Assembly (NCBI GenBank): GCA_035267785.1
Contig: DATFLL010000007.1
Span: forward strand, 1 to 20,862
DNA length: 20,862 nt
Source of the DNA: DATFLL01 sp035267785
GTDB taxonomy: Bacteria > Pseudomonadota > Gammaproteobacteria > DATFLL01
Direction of reading: 5' to 3'
Made by a program: the position numbers and the translations under genes. This document shows positions 1 to 6,972 of the stretch, piece after piece. Below the pieces are notes generated by a model that was given only the letters and a program-made list of their open reading frames with translations, ran no database searches and was not told where the DNA came from. Numbering within the stretch: the stretch's first letter is position 1; each line of letters opens with the position of its first letter.

Positions 1-1
1 C

Positions 2-514
2 TGCGACGACACGCGCCTGTACGCCCTCGATGCCGCCACCGGCAAGGAGCGCTGGACGTTTCGCACCGGCGGGCGGGTGTTTTCATCGCCGGCGGTCAGC
101 GGACAGACGGTATACTTCGGCAGCGACGATCACGACTTCTACGCGGTGGACATCAATACGGGCCAACAGCGCTGGGTTTATCGTACCCACAACAAGATCT
201 ACGCCTCGCCGGCCGTGAAGGACGACACCGTCTACGTCGCCAGTACCGACGACAGCCTGTACGCGTTGAACACCCATAGCGGCAAACCGCGCTGGCAATT
301 CGCCGCCGACGGGCCCCTGTATTCGTCCCCCGTGCTTGCGGGCAAGGTGCTGTACGTGGGTTCCACCGACGGGTACCTGTACGCCGTAGACCGGGAGTCG
401 GGCAAGCGACTATGGCGCTTTCGAGCCGATAACAAGATTTATGCGGCCCCGGCCGCAGCGGGAGGGTCGGTCTATTGTCTCGATGCCGGCGGGGATCTCT
501 ACGCGCTTCAATAG
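2..514 (+). CDS. PQQ-binding-like beta-propeller protein, 3' part
   Basis: The reading frame is open from base 2 to the TAG at 512-514, so this is the C-terminal part (170 residues) of a gene starting outside the window. It consists of about four tandem units of roughly 40 residues, each with a core like LYALDAATGKERW followed by SSPAV and VYFGS. This is the beta-propeller blade signature of the PQQ-like/quinoprotein repeat family (BamB, alcohol dehydrogenase-like). Such proteins are usually exported and serve as scaffolds or, with bound PQQ, as dehydrogenases. The signal peptide and any catalytic residues would lie upstream and cannot be judged. The last unit ends DLYALQ, so the stop is natural. 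An LsrG-like gene follows after 41 nt on the same strand and probably shares the transcript. Which propeller subfamily it is cannot be told. Confidence 0.85.
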   Translation, partial: CDDTRLYALDAATGKERWTFRTGGRVFSSPAVSGQTVYFGSDDHDFYAVDINTGQQRWVYRTHNKIYASPAVKDDTVYVASTDDSLYALNTHSGKPRWQFAADGPLYSSPVLAGKVLYVGSTDGYLYAVDRESGKRLWRFRADNKIYAAPAAAGGSVYCLDAGGDLYALQ

Positions 515-555
515 CGTGGATTGCGCCTCGCTCATCGCATAGGGACCGATTCGGC

Positions 556-846
556 ATGCACGTCACACTGGTATACGTTCGGGTCAAACCCGAATACGTG
601 GGGCAGTTCATCGAGGCGACCCGGGCCAATCACGAGGCCTCGGTCGAGGAGCCCGGGAATCTGCGCTTCGACGTGATGCAGTCCGACGAGGACCCGACGC
701 GCTTTGTGCTCTATGAGGCCTACCGGACGGCCGAGGACGCACGCGCCCACAAGGATACGGCACACTATCTGGCCTGGCGCGAACAGGTGGCCGACTGGAT
801 GGCCGAGCCGCGCCAGGGAGTGGTTTACCGCGGCCTGTTGCCCTGA
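556..846 (+). CDS. LsrG-like antibiotic biosynthesis monooxygenase (ABM) domain protein
   Basis: The protein is 96 residues, beginning MHVTLVYVRVKPEYVGQF and ending with a Gly-Leu-Leu-Pro tail. It closely follows E. coli LsrG, which is also 96 residues, starts MHVTLV and contains NLRFDV, YEAY and HK..PHY segments. All of these have counterparts here (NLRFDV, LYEAY, HKDTAHY). The family has the small dimeric ferredoxin-like ABM fold. In E. coli LsrG isomerises phosphorylated AI-2 during autoinducer degradation. No other lsr gene is present here, so this substrate should not be assumed; many relatives are annotated only as putative quinol or antibiotic biosynthesis monooxygenases. The ATG at 556 is chosen because it reproduces the family N-terminus; an upstream in-frame extension to 475 overlaps the previous gene. 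The gene ends 50 nt before an intrinsic terminator. Confidence 0.85.
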   Translation: MHVTLVYVRVKPEYVGQFIEATRANHEASVEEPGNLRFDVMQSDEDPTRFVLYEAYRTAEDARAHKDTAHYLAWREQVADWMAEPRQGVVYRGLLP

Positions 847-896
847 GGCATCGGGCATGCGTCCACTGTGAGGGCCGGCGGTAGGGATCGACGACG

Positions 897-925
897 TGCG
901 GCGCCTGCGGGCGCCGCAGCCTTTT
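897..925 (+). terminator. Intrinsic terminator after the LsrG-like gene
   Basis: A perfect 9-bp inverted repeat (TGCGGCGCC at 897-905, GGCGCCGCA at 910-918) with loop TGCG is followed by GCC and four T (922-925). It lies between the LsrG-like stop and the radA start, both on the plus strand, and would close the preceding transcript. The T tail is short, so read-through into radA is possible. Confidence 0.7.
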
Positions 926-959
926 GAACCATTGCAGACAGATCGGGAGACTCGACGGG

Positions 960-2327
960 TTGGCCAAGGCTAAAGTTGCCTACAGTTGTACCGATTGCGG
1001 CGCGCAGCAGCCCAAGTGGGCGGGGCAGTGTCCCGATTGCGGCGCCTGGAACTCGCTGGTGGAGGTCGCCGCCGTCGCCAGCGGCGGCGCGGGTGCTGGT
1101 CGCTTCACCACCTATGCGGGCGAGGCGGGCGAGGGCCGGGTGCAGTCGCTGGCCGACGTCAGCCCCGACGATGTGGCGCGTCTGCCGACCGGGGTGGGCG
1201 AGTTCGACCGCGTCCTCGGCGGGGGGCTGGTGCCCGGGTCGGTGGTCCTCATCGGCGGCGACCCGGGGATCGGCAAGTCGACGCTGCTGCTGCAGACCCT
1301 GGTGCGCCTGGCCGAGCGCTTCAAGGTGTTGTACGTCACCGGTGAGGAGTCCCTGCAGCAGGTGAGCCTGCGTGCCCACCGTCTGGGTCTGCCCATGACC
1401 GACACGCGCCTGTTGGCCGAGACGCGCGTCGACGCCGTGATCGCCACAGCGCAGCAGGAGCGACCGCGCGTGGCCGTGGTCGATTCCATTCAGACGGTCT
1501 ATACCGATATTCTGCAGTCGGCGCCCGGCTCCGTGGCTCAGGTTCGCGAGAGCGCCGCGCAGCTCGTGCGCTATGCCAAGCAGACAGACACCTGCGTCTT
1601 CATGGTTGGCCACGTGACCAAGGAAGGCACCATTGCCGGGCCCCGCGTGCTCGAACACATGGTCGACACGGTCCTGTACTTCGAGGGCGACGGTGGCAAT
1701 CGCTATCGCGTCGTGCGTGCCATCAAGAATCGCTTCGGTGCGGTCAACGAGCTCGGCGTGTTCGCCATGACCGACAAGGGACTGCGCGAGGTAACCAATC
1801 CCTCGGCCATCTTCCTGTCCGGTCACAGCGATCCGGTGCCAGGCAGCGTGATCATGGTCACCCTGGAGGGCAGTCGGCCGATGCTGGTCGAGGTGCAGGC
1901 GCTGGTCGACGAAAGCCATTTATCCAACCCGCGCCGAGTGACGCTGGGCCTGGAACACAACCGCCTGGCCATGCTGCTCGCGGTGCTGCACCGTCACGGG
2001 GGCGTGGCGACCTACGACCAGGATGTCTTTGCCAACGTGGTGGGCGGCGTGCGCGTCACCGAGACGGGAGTGGACCTGGCGGTGTTGATGGCGGTGATGT
2101 CGAGCCTTCGCAACCGCCCGCTGCCCAAGGACCTGGTCGTGTTCGGCGAGGTCGGTCTGGCCGGTGAGATTCGGCCGGTGGCCAACGGACAGGACCGGCT
2201 GCACGAGGCGGCCAAGCACGGCTTCAAGCGTGCCATCGTGCCCAAGGCGAATGCACCGAAGAAGCGCACGGACGGGTTGGACGTGGTGGCCGTGGGGCGG
2301 TTGGACGAGGCGCTCAACGCGGTGTGA
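960..2327 (+). CDS. radA: DNA repair protein RadA (DnaB-like branch-migration helicase)
   Basis: The product is 455 residues, close to the 460 of E. coli RadA. It processes recombination intermediates by driving branch migration with RecA. It shows an N-terminal four-cysteine zinc finger (C10, C13, C24, C27), a RecA-like ATPase with Walker A GDPGIGKST at about 100-108, the RadA-specific KNRFG motif at 256-260, and a C-terminal Lon-protease-like domain with GEVGLAGEIRPV. I place the start at the TTG at 960 because it gives the family N-terminus MAKAKVAYSC and has a GGGAG-type ribosome site about 10 nt upstream; another TTG at 924 would add 12 unconserved residues. The stop overlaps the end of the convergent PilZ gene by 14 bp, a tail-to-tail order also found for radA and PA4608 in Pseudomonas. 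Confidence 0.96.
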   Translation: MAKAKVAYSCTDCGAQQPKWAGQCPDCGAWNSLVEVAAVASGGAGAGRFTTYAGEAGEGRVQSLADVSPDDVARLPTGVGEFDRVLGGGLVPGSVVLIGGDPGIGKSTLLLQTLVRLAERFKVLYVTGEESLQQVSLRAHRLGLPMTDTRLLAETRVDAVIATAQQERPRVAVVDSIQTVYTDILQSAPGSVAQVRESAAQLVRYAKQTDTCVFMVGHVTKEGTIAGPRVLEHMVDTVLYFEGDGGNRYRVVRAIKNRFGAVNELGVFAMTDKGLREVTNPSAIFLSGHSDPVPGSVIMVTLEGSRPMLVEVQALVDESHLSNPRRVTLGLEHNRLAMLLAVLHRHGGVATYDQDVFANVVGGVRVTETGVDLAVLMAVMSSLRNRPLPKDLVVFGEVGLAGEIRPVANGQDRLHEAAKHGFKRAIVPKANAPKKRTDGLDVVAVGRLDEALNAV

Positions 2328-2712
2328 AGTTCAACAGCTCGTGGAACTCCCGCTCGAGCAGGGCGCTGTCGCCCAAATTGAGCTCGAGCAGTCGATGCAG
2401 ATGGGTGGCACTGTCCACGTCGAGCTGATCCCAGGTAAATCCCACCCGTTCGTCGCCCGCGTGTACGACGCGCCCGTCCATGGCGATGGTGATGGCCGCA
2501 TCGTCCAGACGAATTTCCACGTGCACGCGGTCCCCGGCCCGGCCGTTCCAGTCCGCCGGGCGAGTGAACAATGCGCCTTTGAGGCAGATGTCCAGCAGGC
2601 GTGCATGGCGCGGCATGCTGTCGGGCTCTTCGGTGCGGCGTACCTCGACGTCGGCATCGAAAGGGATGCGCGTGAAGTGGCGGTGCTCGTTGTCCTCGGA
2701 ACGTTCGCTCAT
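2314..2712 (-). CDS. MapZ/PA4608-like single-domain PilZ protein (cyclic di-GMP receptor)
   Basis: The product has 132 residues. It has the PilZ c-di-GMP-binding features: RHFTR near the N-terminus (RxxxR, here R11 and R15), then DICLKG in place of the usual (D/N)xSxxG. The C-terminal segment LHRLLELNLGDSALLEREF strongly resembles Pseudomonas PA4608 (MapZ), which also has FDAD after its arginine motif and WNG in the middle. Both genes lie beside radA. MapZ binds c-di-GMP and inhibits the chemotaxis methyltransferase CheR1; whether that partner exists here cannot be seen. The serine of the second motif is replaced by cysteine, which may alter affinity. The ATG at 2712 follows the FHA gene stop by 20 nt, so the two probably form one operon. 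No strong ribosome site is visible. Confidence 0.9.
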   Translation of the reverse strand: MSERSEDNEHRHFTRIPFDADVEVRRTEEPDSMPRHARLLDICLKGALFTRPADWNGRAGDRVHVEIRLDDAAITIAMDGRVVHAGDERVGFTWDQLDVDSATHLHRLLELNLGDSALLEREFHELLNFTPR

Positions 2713-2732
2713 GGATGCCAGCCGCGCGTGTC

Positions 2733-3389
2733 CTACTCGTAGTAGAACTGCATCTTGATATTGCCGATCTGGATGATGTCCCCGTCCTGCAGCTTGTGGA
2801 CCTTGTCGCCGATCGGCTGGTCGCCGACGCGGGTGGGGACGTCGCCCTCCAGGTGAGATAAAAAGTAGCCATCGCTGCGCCGGGCGATGACGGCCGTGAC
2901 CAGTCCCGATTTGCCCAGGTTGGTCATGGCCCGGTGCAGGCTCAGCGTCTTGCCCAGGTTCTGCCCCGACATGATCTGCAGCCAGGCCTGGCGATTGTCG
3001 TGCGTCGCGGCAGGCGTCTCCTCGACAGGCTGCTCGGCGACGGTCGGCTCGGCGGCCGCTGGGGGCGCCGGCGTCTGCGCCTCGATCTCGGACTCGAGCA
3101 TTTCCTCGAAGGAGAACGTCAGGGTGTGCTTGCCGACGCGGATGATCTCACCGTCCTTCAGGCGGTGTTCGTCGACGCGCTGTTGATTGACGAAGGTGCC
3201 GTCCGGGCTCTCCAGATCGAACAGGACCGAGTCGTTACCTTGCGTGTGGATGCGCGCATGGCGCGGCTGAACGGCCAGGCTGTCGATGTGCACGGTGCAC
3301 TCGGGATCGCTGCCGATGTACATGTCTCCCTGTACCACGGGAAAGACCTTAAGCACCCTCCCTTTGAACGACAACGTCAGCTTCGACAC
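2733..3389 (-). CDS. Protein with two forkhead-associated (FHA) domains
   Basis: This 218-residue soluble protein has no signal peptide or membrane segment. Residues about 1-93 form a classical FHA domain: YIGSDPEC, SLAVQPRHARI and SPDGTFVNQQRV match the conserved GR/S, S..H and NGT.VN elements that bind phosphothreonine. A linker rich in Ala, Pro, Glu and Thr (about 100-132) leads to a second FHA-like domain (134-218) ending LQDGDIIQIGNIKMQFYYE. The phosphate-binding residues of the second domain are less well conserved (GKSG, and FLSHLEGDVPTRVGDQPI). The start is a GTG with GGAG 8 nt upstream. A promoter with a perfect -10 lies just upstream. The kinase partner is not in the window, and the co-transcribed PilZ gene suggests signalling. 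Function is otherwise unknown. Confidence 0.85.
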   Translation of the reverse strand: MSKLTLSFKGRVLKVFPVVQGDMYIGSDPECTVHIDSLAVQPRHARIHTQGNDSVLFDLESPDGTFVNQQRVDEHRLKDGEIIRVGKHTLTFSFEEMLESEIEAQTPAPPAAAEPTVAEQPVEETPAATHDNRQAWLQIMSGQNLGKTLSLHRAMTNLGKSGLVTAVIARRSDGYFLSHLEGDVPTRVGDQPIGDKVHKLQDGDIIQIGNIKMQFYYE

Positions 3390-3424
3390 CCGGCGAGCTC
3401 CAAAAAGTCTTTATTTGTCTTGGC

Positions 3425-3454
3425 ATTATAGACTGCATTTAAACTATTTGTACA
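3425..3454 (-). promoter_or_regulatory. Sigma70-type promoter for the FHA-PilZ operon
   Basis: Read on the minus strand, a perfect -10 TATAAT (3430-3425) is preceded by TGTACA (3454-3449) with an 18-bp spacer. The surroundings are strikingly AT-rich for this genome. Transcription would start around 3418, about 30 nt before the FHA GTG codon. This makes the FHA-PilZ pair independent of the corB-like gene upstream. Confidence 0.6.
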
Positions 3455-3499
3455 ACATGGGGGCGTTGCGGTGGCGCATCGGATCGGCCCTTTCGGGGC

Positions 3500-4825
3500 T
3501 CAGCCGGGCGAGGGTCCCTCGTACGTTGTTGCCTGCGCGTCGCCGTGTTCATCGACCTGTGCGCCGCGCTGCAGTCGCGGATCGATCCGTACGGTCTTGA
3601 CCGCATTGGCGGCGGTCTGGACGATTTCCACGGGGTGTTCGCCCAACAGCAGGCTGGTCCCGGGCTCCGGGATGTTTTCCAGGTATTCGAGGATCAGCCC
3701 GTTCAGGGTCTTGGGCCCGGCAGCGGACAGCTCCCAGTGGAACAGCCGATTGAGGTCGCGGATACTCACCCCACCGTCGACCAGATAGCTGCCGTCTTCC
3801 TGGAGCACGACGTCCTTGACGCTGGCGGCCGGATCGGTGGTGAACTCGCCGACGATTTCCTCGAGGATGTCTTCCAGCGTGACCAGCCCCTGTATGTCGC
3901 CGTACTCGTCGACGACCAGCGCAATGCGTCGGCGTACGCGCTGGAAGTTCAACAACTGGGTGTTCAGGGGCGTGCCTTCGGGCACGAAATAGGGCTCGCG
4001 TGCGATCGCGCGCAGGCTGTCCTTGTCGGGCCGGCCGTCGTCGAACAGTCGCAGGGCATTGCGCAGGTGAATGATGCCCACGACGTGATCGATATCGCCG
4101 TCGAAAACCGGCAGTCGCGTGTGTTGGCTGTCGATGATCTGGTTGATGATCTCGTCGAGATCGTCTTCGAGATCGATGCCGACGATCTCGTTGCGCGGCA
4201 CCATGATGTCCTCGACGGTCGCCTTTTCCAGGTCGAGGATGCTCAGCAGCATTTTTTGGTGGCGGCGCGGGATCATGGCGCCCGCCTCGTTGACCACGGT
4301 GCGCAGCTCTTCGGTGCTCAGGTCGTATTGCGAGGCCGCATCGGGTCGCACGCCCAGCACGCGGAACAGCCCGTTGGCGATCTGGTTGATGATCCAAACG
4401 ACCGGGTACAGGACCTTGAGCAGCGGGTCCAGCACGAAGGAGGCGGGAAAGGCATAGCGCTCCGGGCGCAGTGCGGCCAGGGTCTTGGGCCCGACTTCGG
4501 CGAAGATCAACACGACGAAGGTTAGCAGCACGGTGGCGATGACGATGCCCGTCTCGCCCATCAGGCGCAGGCCAATGACCGTGGCGATGGCCGAGGCCAG
4601 AATGTTGACCAGATTGTTGCCGAGCAGGATCAGGCCGATCAGCCTCTCGGGGCGCTGCAGCAGGCGACTGGCGCGTACGGCCGCCGGATGACGCGCCTTG
4701 GCCAGATGGCGCAGGCGGTAGCGGTTCAGGCTCATCAGGCCCGTTTCCGAACCTGAGAAGAAGCCGGACAGGGCAATGAGAAAGACGAGCGCGCCCAGGA
4801 GCACGCTCACGGGGATATCATTCAA
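3500..4825 (-). CDS. CorB/YfjD-family (HlyC/CorC) membrane protein with DUF21 and CBS domains
   Basis: The product is 441 residues. The N-terminal DUF21/CNNM transmembrane domain (about 1-190) includes FFSGSETGLMSLNRYRLRHL and LIGLILLGNNLVNILASA. A CBS-domain pair (about 205-330) contains VEDIMVPRNEIVGID and DEYGDIQGLVTLEDILEEI. A CorC/HlyC C-terminal domain (about 345-425) follows, then a divergent hydrophilic tail. This matches E. coli YfjD (CorB) throughout. The family is linked to Mg2+/Co2+ efflux; older hemolysin names are misleading. The start is TTG at 4825, which gives a first helix aligned with YfjD; GAGGA lies about 10 nt upstream. It lies downstream of the ypjD-like gene on the same strand, the arrangement found in E. 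coli opposite ffh. A 4-bp hairpin at the stop has no T tail. Confidence 0.93.
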   Translation of the reverse strand: MNDIPVSVLLGALVFLIALSGFFSGSETGLMSLNRYRLRHLAKARHPAAVRASRLLQRPERLIGLILLGNNLVNILASAIATVIGLRLMGETGIVIATVLLTFVVLIFAEVGPKTLAALRPERYAFPASFVLDPLLKVLYPVVWIINQIANGLFRVLGVRPDAASQYDLSTEELRTVVNEAGAMIPRRHQKMLLSILDLEKATVEDIMVPRNEIVGIDLEDDLDEIINQIIDSQHTRLPVFDGDIDHVVGIIHLRNALRLFDDGRPDKDSLRAIAREPYFVPEGTPLNTQLLNFQRVRRRIALVVDEYGDIQGLVTLEDILEEIVGEFTTDPAASVKDVVLQEDGSYLVDGGVSIRDLNRLFHWELSAAGPKTLNGLILEYLENIPEPGTSLLLGEHPVEIVQTAANAVKTVRIDPRLQRGAQVDEHGDAQATTYEGPSPG

Positions 4826-4957
4826 GAGAGGGGATTCCTCGTAACGACATGGGGTTTATTACAGGGGCTCGGTCGAGTGGCTGTCAACCCTGGCACCCGG
4901 CGATATGCCCGCGCGGCACGGGCGCTCCGGCGCGTCGTCCTGCCCGACCTCGGAGAA

Positions 4958-5767
4958 TCAGCGGCGCAGTATCAGCTCGATGACCATCTTGCTGCCGAAG
5001 TAGGCCAGGAACAGGATGATAAAGGCCGTCAGCGTCCAGCGGATGGCGATGCGCCCCCGCCAGCCGAACCGCCAGCGCCCCCACAGCAGCACGGCGAACA
5101 TCAGCCAGGCAATGATCGACAGGACCGTCTTGTGTACCAGGTGCTGGGCGAAGATGTCCTGCACGAACAGCAGGCCGCTGAACAGGGCCAGGCTGAGCAG
5201 GGCGAAGCCCAGGGTGATCATCTGAAACAGGATCGACTCCATCGTCTGCAGCGGTGGCAGTATCCGGATGAAGCCCCCGGGGTGTTTGTTGTGCAGGTGA
5301 GAGTCCTGGATATAGAGCAGGATGGATTGCACCGCGGCGATGGTCAGGATGCTGTAGGCCAGGATCGACAGCGTGACGTGCATGTCCAGGCCGACCGGGG
5401 CGTCCCTGAGCACGATGTGCGGCTCGTGGAACAACAGCTTGAGCACGACCGCCAGGGCGGCCAGAGGCAGGACCACGATGCCGAGGTTTTCCACGGGCCG
5501 AAACACGGACACGCCCAACAACAACAGCACGACCAACCCGGCCACCAGCGACATGACGCTGAAGAAGGACAGGTCGTAGCCGTTGGCCAGGACCACGTCG
5601 ATATCCAGTACCCATCCGTGCAGTACCACCGCTACGAAGCCGGCCGTGAGCAGCCAGCCCTTCGCCTCGCGCAGGCGTTCGGGAAGCTTGAACAGGCGTA
5701 CCGCGAGCAGGAAACCGACGGCCAGGTACAATCCCGCGGCGATCAAACTGACAATTGTTGTATTCAT
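4958..5767 (-). CDS. ypjD: YpjD-like cytochrome c assembly (CcsA/HemX-family) membrane protein
   Basis: The product is 269 residues with about eight hydrophobic segments, close in length to E. coli YpjD (263). Features of the CcsA/HemX fold are the conserved histidines in LHGWVLD, DMHVTLSILAYS and LVHKTVLSI, and the C-terminal WGRWRFGWRGRIAIRW segment. Relatives handle haem in cytochrome c maturation (CcsA) or influence glutamyl-tRNA reductase (HemX); for YpjD itself the role is not firmly established. The ATG at 5767 (MNTTIVSLIAAGLYLAV) is chosen because it begins directly with the first helix, while a start at 5806 would add 13 polar residues. The ribosome site is weak. It is divergent from the phosphodiesterase-like gene and ffh, as in E. 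coli, and 132 nt upstream of the corB-like gene. Confidence 0.88.
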   Translation of the reverse strand: MNTTIVSLIAAGLYLAVGFLLAVRLFKLPERLREAKGWLLTAGFVAVVLHGWVLDIDVVLANGYDLSFFSVMSLVAGLVVLLLLGVSVFRPVENLGIVVLPLAALAVVLKLLFHEPHIVLRDAPVGLDMHVTLSILAYSILTIAAVQSILLYIQDSHLHNKHPGGFIRILPPLQTMESILFQMITLGFALLSLALFSGLLFVQDIFAQHLVHKTVLSIIAWLMFAVLLWGRWRFGWRGRIAIRWTLTAFIILFLAYFGSKMVIELILRR

Positions 5768-6132
5768 AGTCGGGTTATGGCTTGCCAGGCGAGCATGATG
5801 GCACAACGCCTGCAGTCATTGAAGTCTTCGAAGGCGCGAGTTGGACGTACCCGGTCACTTTTCGACCGTGTGCGTCAGAATCGCGGGGGCGTGCGGGGCG
5901 CCGCGCGTGGCCCGACTTGTGACCCTTGTACCATTCTGTTTTACTCGAATTTGGCATCATCACCGCGTGAAAGTGCGGGTATCTTGAACGCCTCGCTTCG
6001 TGGGTCGGCCCAATGGACACCAAGCAGAGAAAATTTTCGAATCTGGCAGCCTCGGACCAAGCGGTCCGGGGCGCGGCCGCGTCCGTCGCCGAGCGTGATG
6101 CGCCGGGACACCCGGCAGTCTCCGAGGACGTT
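5768..6132. other. 365-nt divergent intergenic region (ypjD-like / MBL-fold gene)
   Basis: No gene is supported here. On the plus strand a promoter-like pair TTGTGA (5917-5922) and TTTACT (5940-5945) with a 17-bp spacer could drive the metallo-beta-lactamase-fold gene; together they match 8 of 12 consensus bases. The frame of that gene stays open upstream to an ATG at 6013, giving a possible 40-residue extension without obvious conservation. I see no convincing minus-strand promoter for the ypjD-like gene, no structured RNA and no repeat. Confidence 0.4.
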
Positions 6133-6897
6133 ATGGAAATACGGGTCTTGGGGTGCAGCGGCGGTGTCGGCGCCGGCCTGCGCACCACCACGTTGCTCAT
6201 CGACGAGGACATCTTGATCGATGCAGGGACCGGGGTCGGCGATCTCAGTCTGGAAGCGATGGTGCGCCTGCGTCATATCTTCCTCACCCATTCGCATCTG
6301 GACCACATCGCCAGCATTCCGCTGCTGGTCGACAGCATTTTCGATCGCATCGAGCAGCCCATCGTTATCCACGGTCAGGAAGCCACGCTGCGAGCCCTGC
6401 GTGAGCATATCTTCAACAACGTCATTTGGCCGGATTTCGCCCGCCTGCCGCATCCCGAGCGGCCCGTCATCAGTTACGAGACCATGGCGCCGGGCGAGAC
6501 ACGCACAGTGGACGGACGCACGCTGGAAATGATTCCGGTCAATCACGTCGTTCCCGGGGTCGGTTATCGCGTCAGCGGACCGAGTGGGGTGTTGGCCTTC
6601 AGCGGGGACACGACGACCAACGACAGCTTCTGGGCGGTTCTCAACGCCCACGACCGGCTCGACGTGCTTATCGTCGAGGCGGCATTCACCAATGCGGACG
6701 AGCAGCTCTGCCGCGAGGCGGGTCACTATTGTCCGAGCATGCTGGCCGAGGACCTGGTCAAGCTCAGGCACGACCCCCAGGTCTATATCACCCACAACAA
6801 GCCGGGCGAGGAAGACGAAATCTTCGCCGAGTGTCTGGCCGCGATCCGCTCGCATACCATCCACCGCCTGTCGGGCGGCAAGGTTTTCGCGCTATAA
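6133..6897 (+). CDS. Metallo-beta-lactamase-fold hydrolase, class II cyclic-nucleotide phosphodiesterase-like
   Basis: From the ATG at 6133 the product is 254 residues, starting MEIRVLGCSGGVGAGLRTTT, the usual start of this proteobacterial family. The metal site is visible: HSHLDH at 53-58, H138 (NHVVPG), D159 (FSGDTTTND) and H221 (YITHNKPGEEDE). The pattern and the THSHLDHIASIPLLVDS context resemble class II 3',5'-cyclic-nucleotide phosphodiesterases (PDEase_II), which hydrolyse cAMP or cGMP. The substrate is not proven, and other MBL hydrolases share these ligands. GAGG lies 5 nt before the ATG. An alternative start at 6013 would add 40 residues with no clear ribosome site. The stop codon overlaps the -10 element proposed for ffh. 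Confidence 0.85.
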   Translation: MEIRVLGCSGGVGAGLRTTTLLIDEDILIDAGTGVGDLSLEAMVRLRHIFLTHSHLDHIASIPLLVDSIFDRIEQPIVIHGQEATLRALREHIFNNVIWPDFARLPHPERPVISYETMAPGETRTVDGRTLEMIPVNHVVPGVGYRVSGPSGVLAFSGDTTTNDSFWAVLNAHDRLDVLIVEAAFTNADEQLCREAGHYCPSMLAEDLVKLRHDPQVYITHNKPGEEDEIFAECLAAIRSHTIHRLSGGKVFAL

Positions 6898-6898
6898 T
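6869..6898 (+). promoter_or_regulatory. Candidate promoter of ffh
   Basis: A perfect TATAAT (6893-6898) overlaps the stop codon of the preceding gene. The best -35 with an 18-bp spacer is the poor TGTCGG (6869-6874), so support rests mainly on the -10. Transcription would start near 6905, leaving a leader of about 68 nt before the ffh ATG, with a small GGCC/GGCC hairpin. Confidence 0.45.
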
Positions 6899-6972
6899 CC
6901 TCCCTGCGGCGAGGCCTGCGGGCCACCCGTCTCTGTTCGACGACACATTCACCAATTCCCGGGGCGATCCAC

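Noticed and set aside
825..1919. Long minus-strand open frame opposite radA (364 codons)
   Set aside because: High-GC shadow frame with His/Gln/Arg-rich low-complexity translation; radA on the plus strand is unambiguous.
3487..3499. GCCC-TTTCG-GGGC hairpin at the corB-like stop codon
   Set aside because: A four-bp stem without a T tail is expected by chance at this GC content.
3545..4525. Long plus-strand open frame opposite the corB-like gene
   Set aside because: Shadow of the real gene; its translation is rich in Asp, Val and Gln without domains.
4877..6217. 446-codon plus-strand open frame opposite the ypjD-like gene
   Set aside because: Gln/Asp/His-rich antisense frame created by leucine and valine codons of a membrane protein; no conserved motif.
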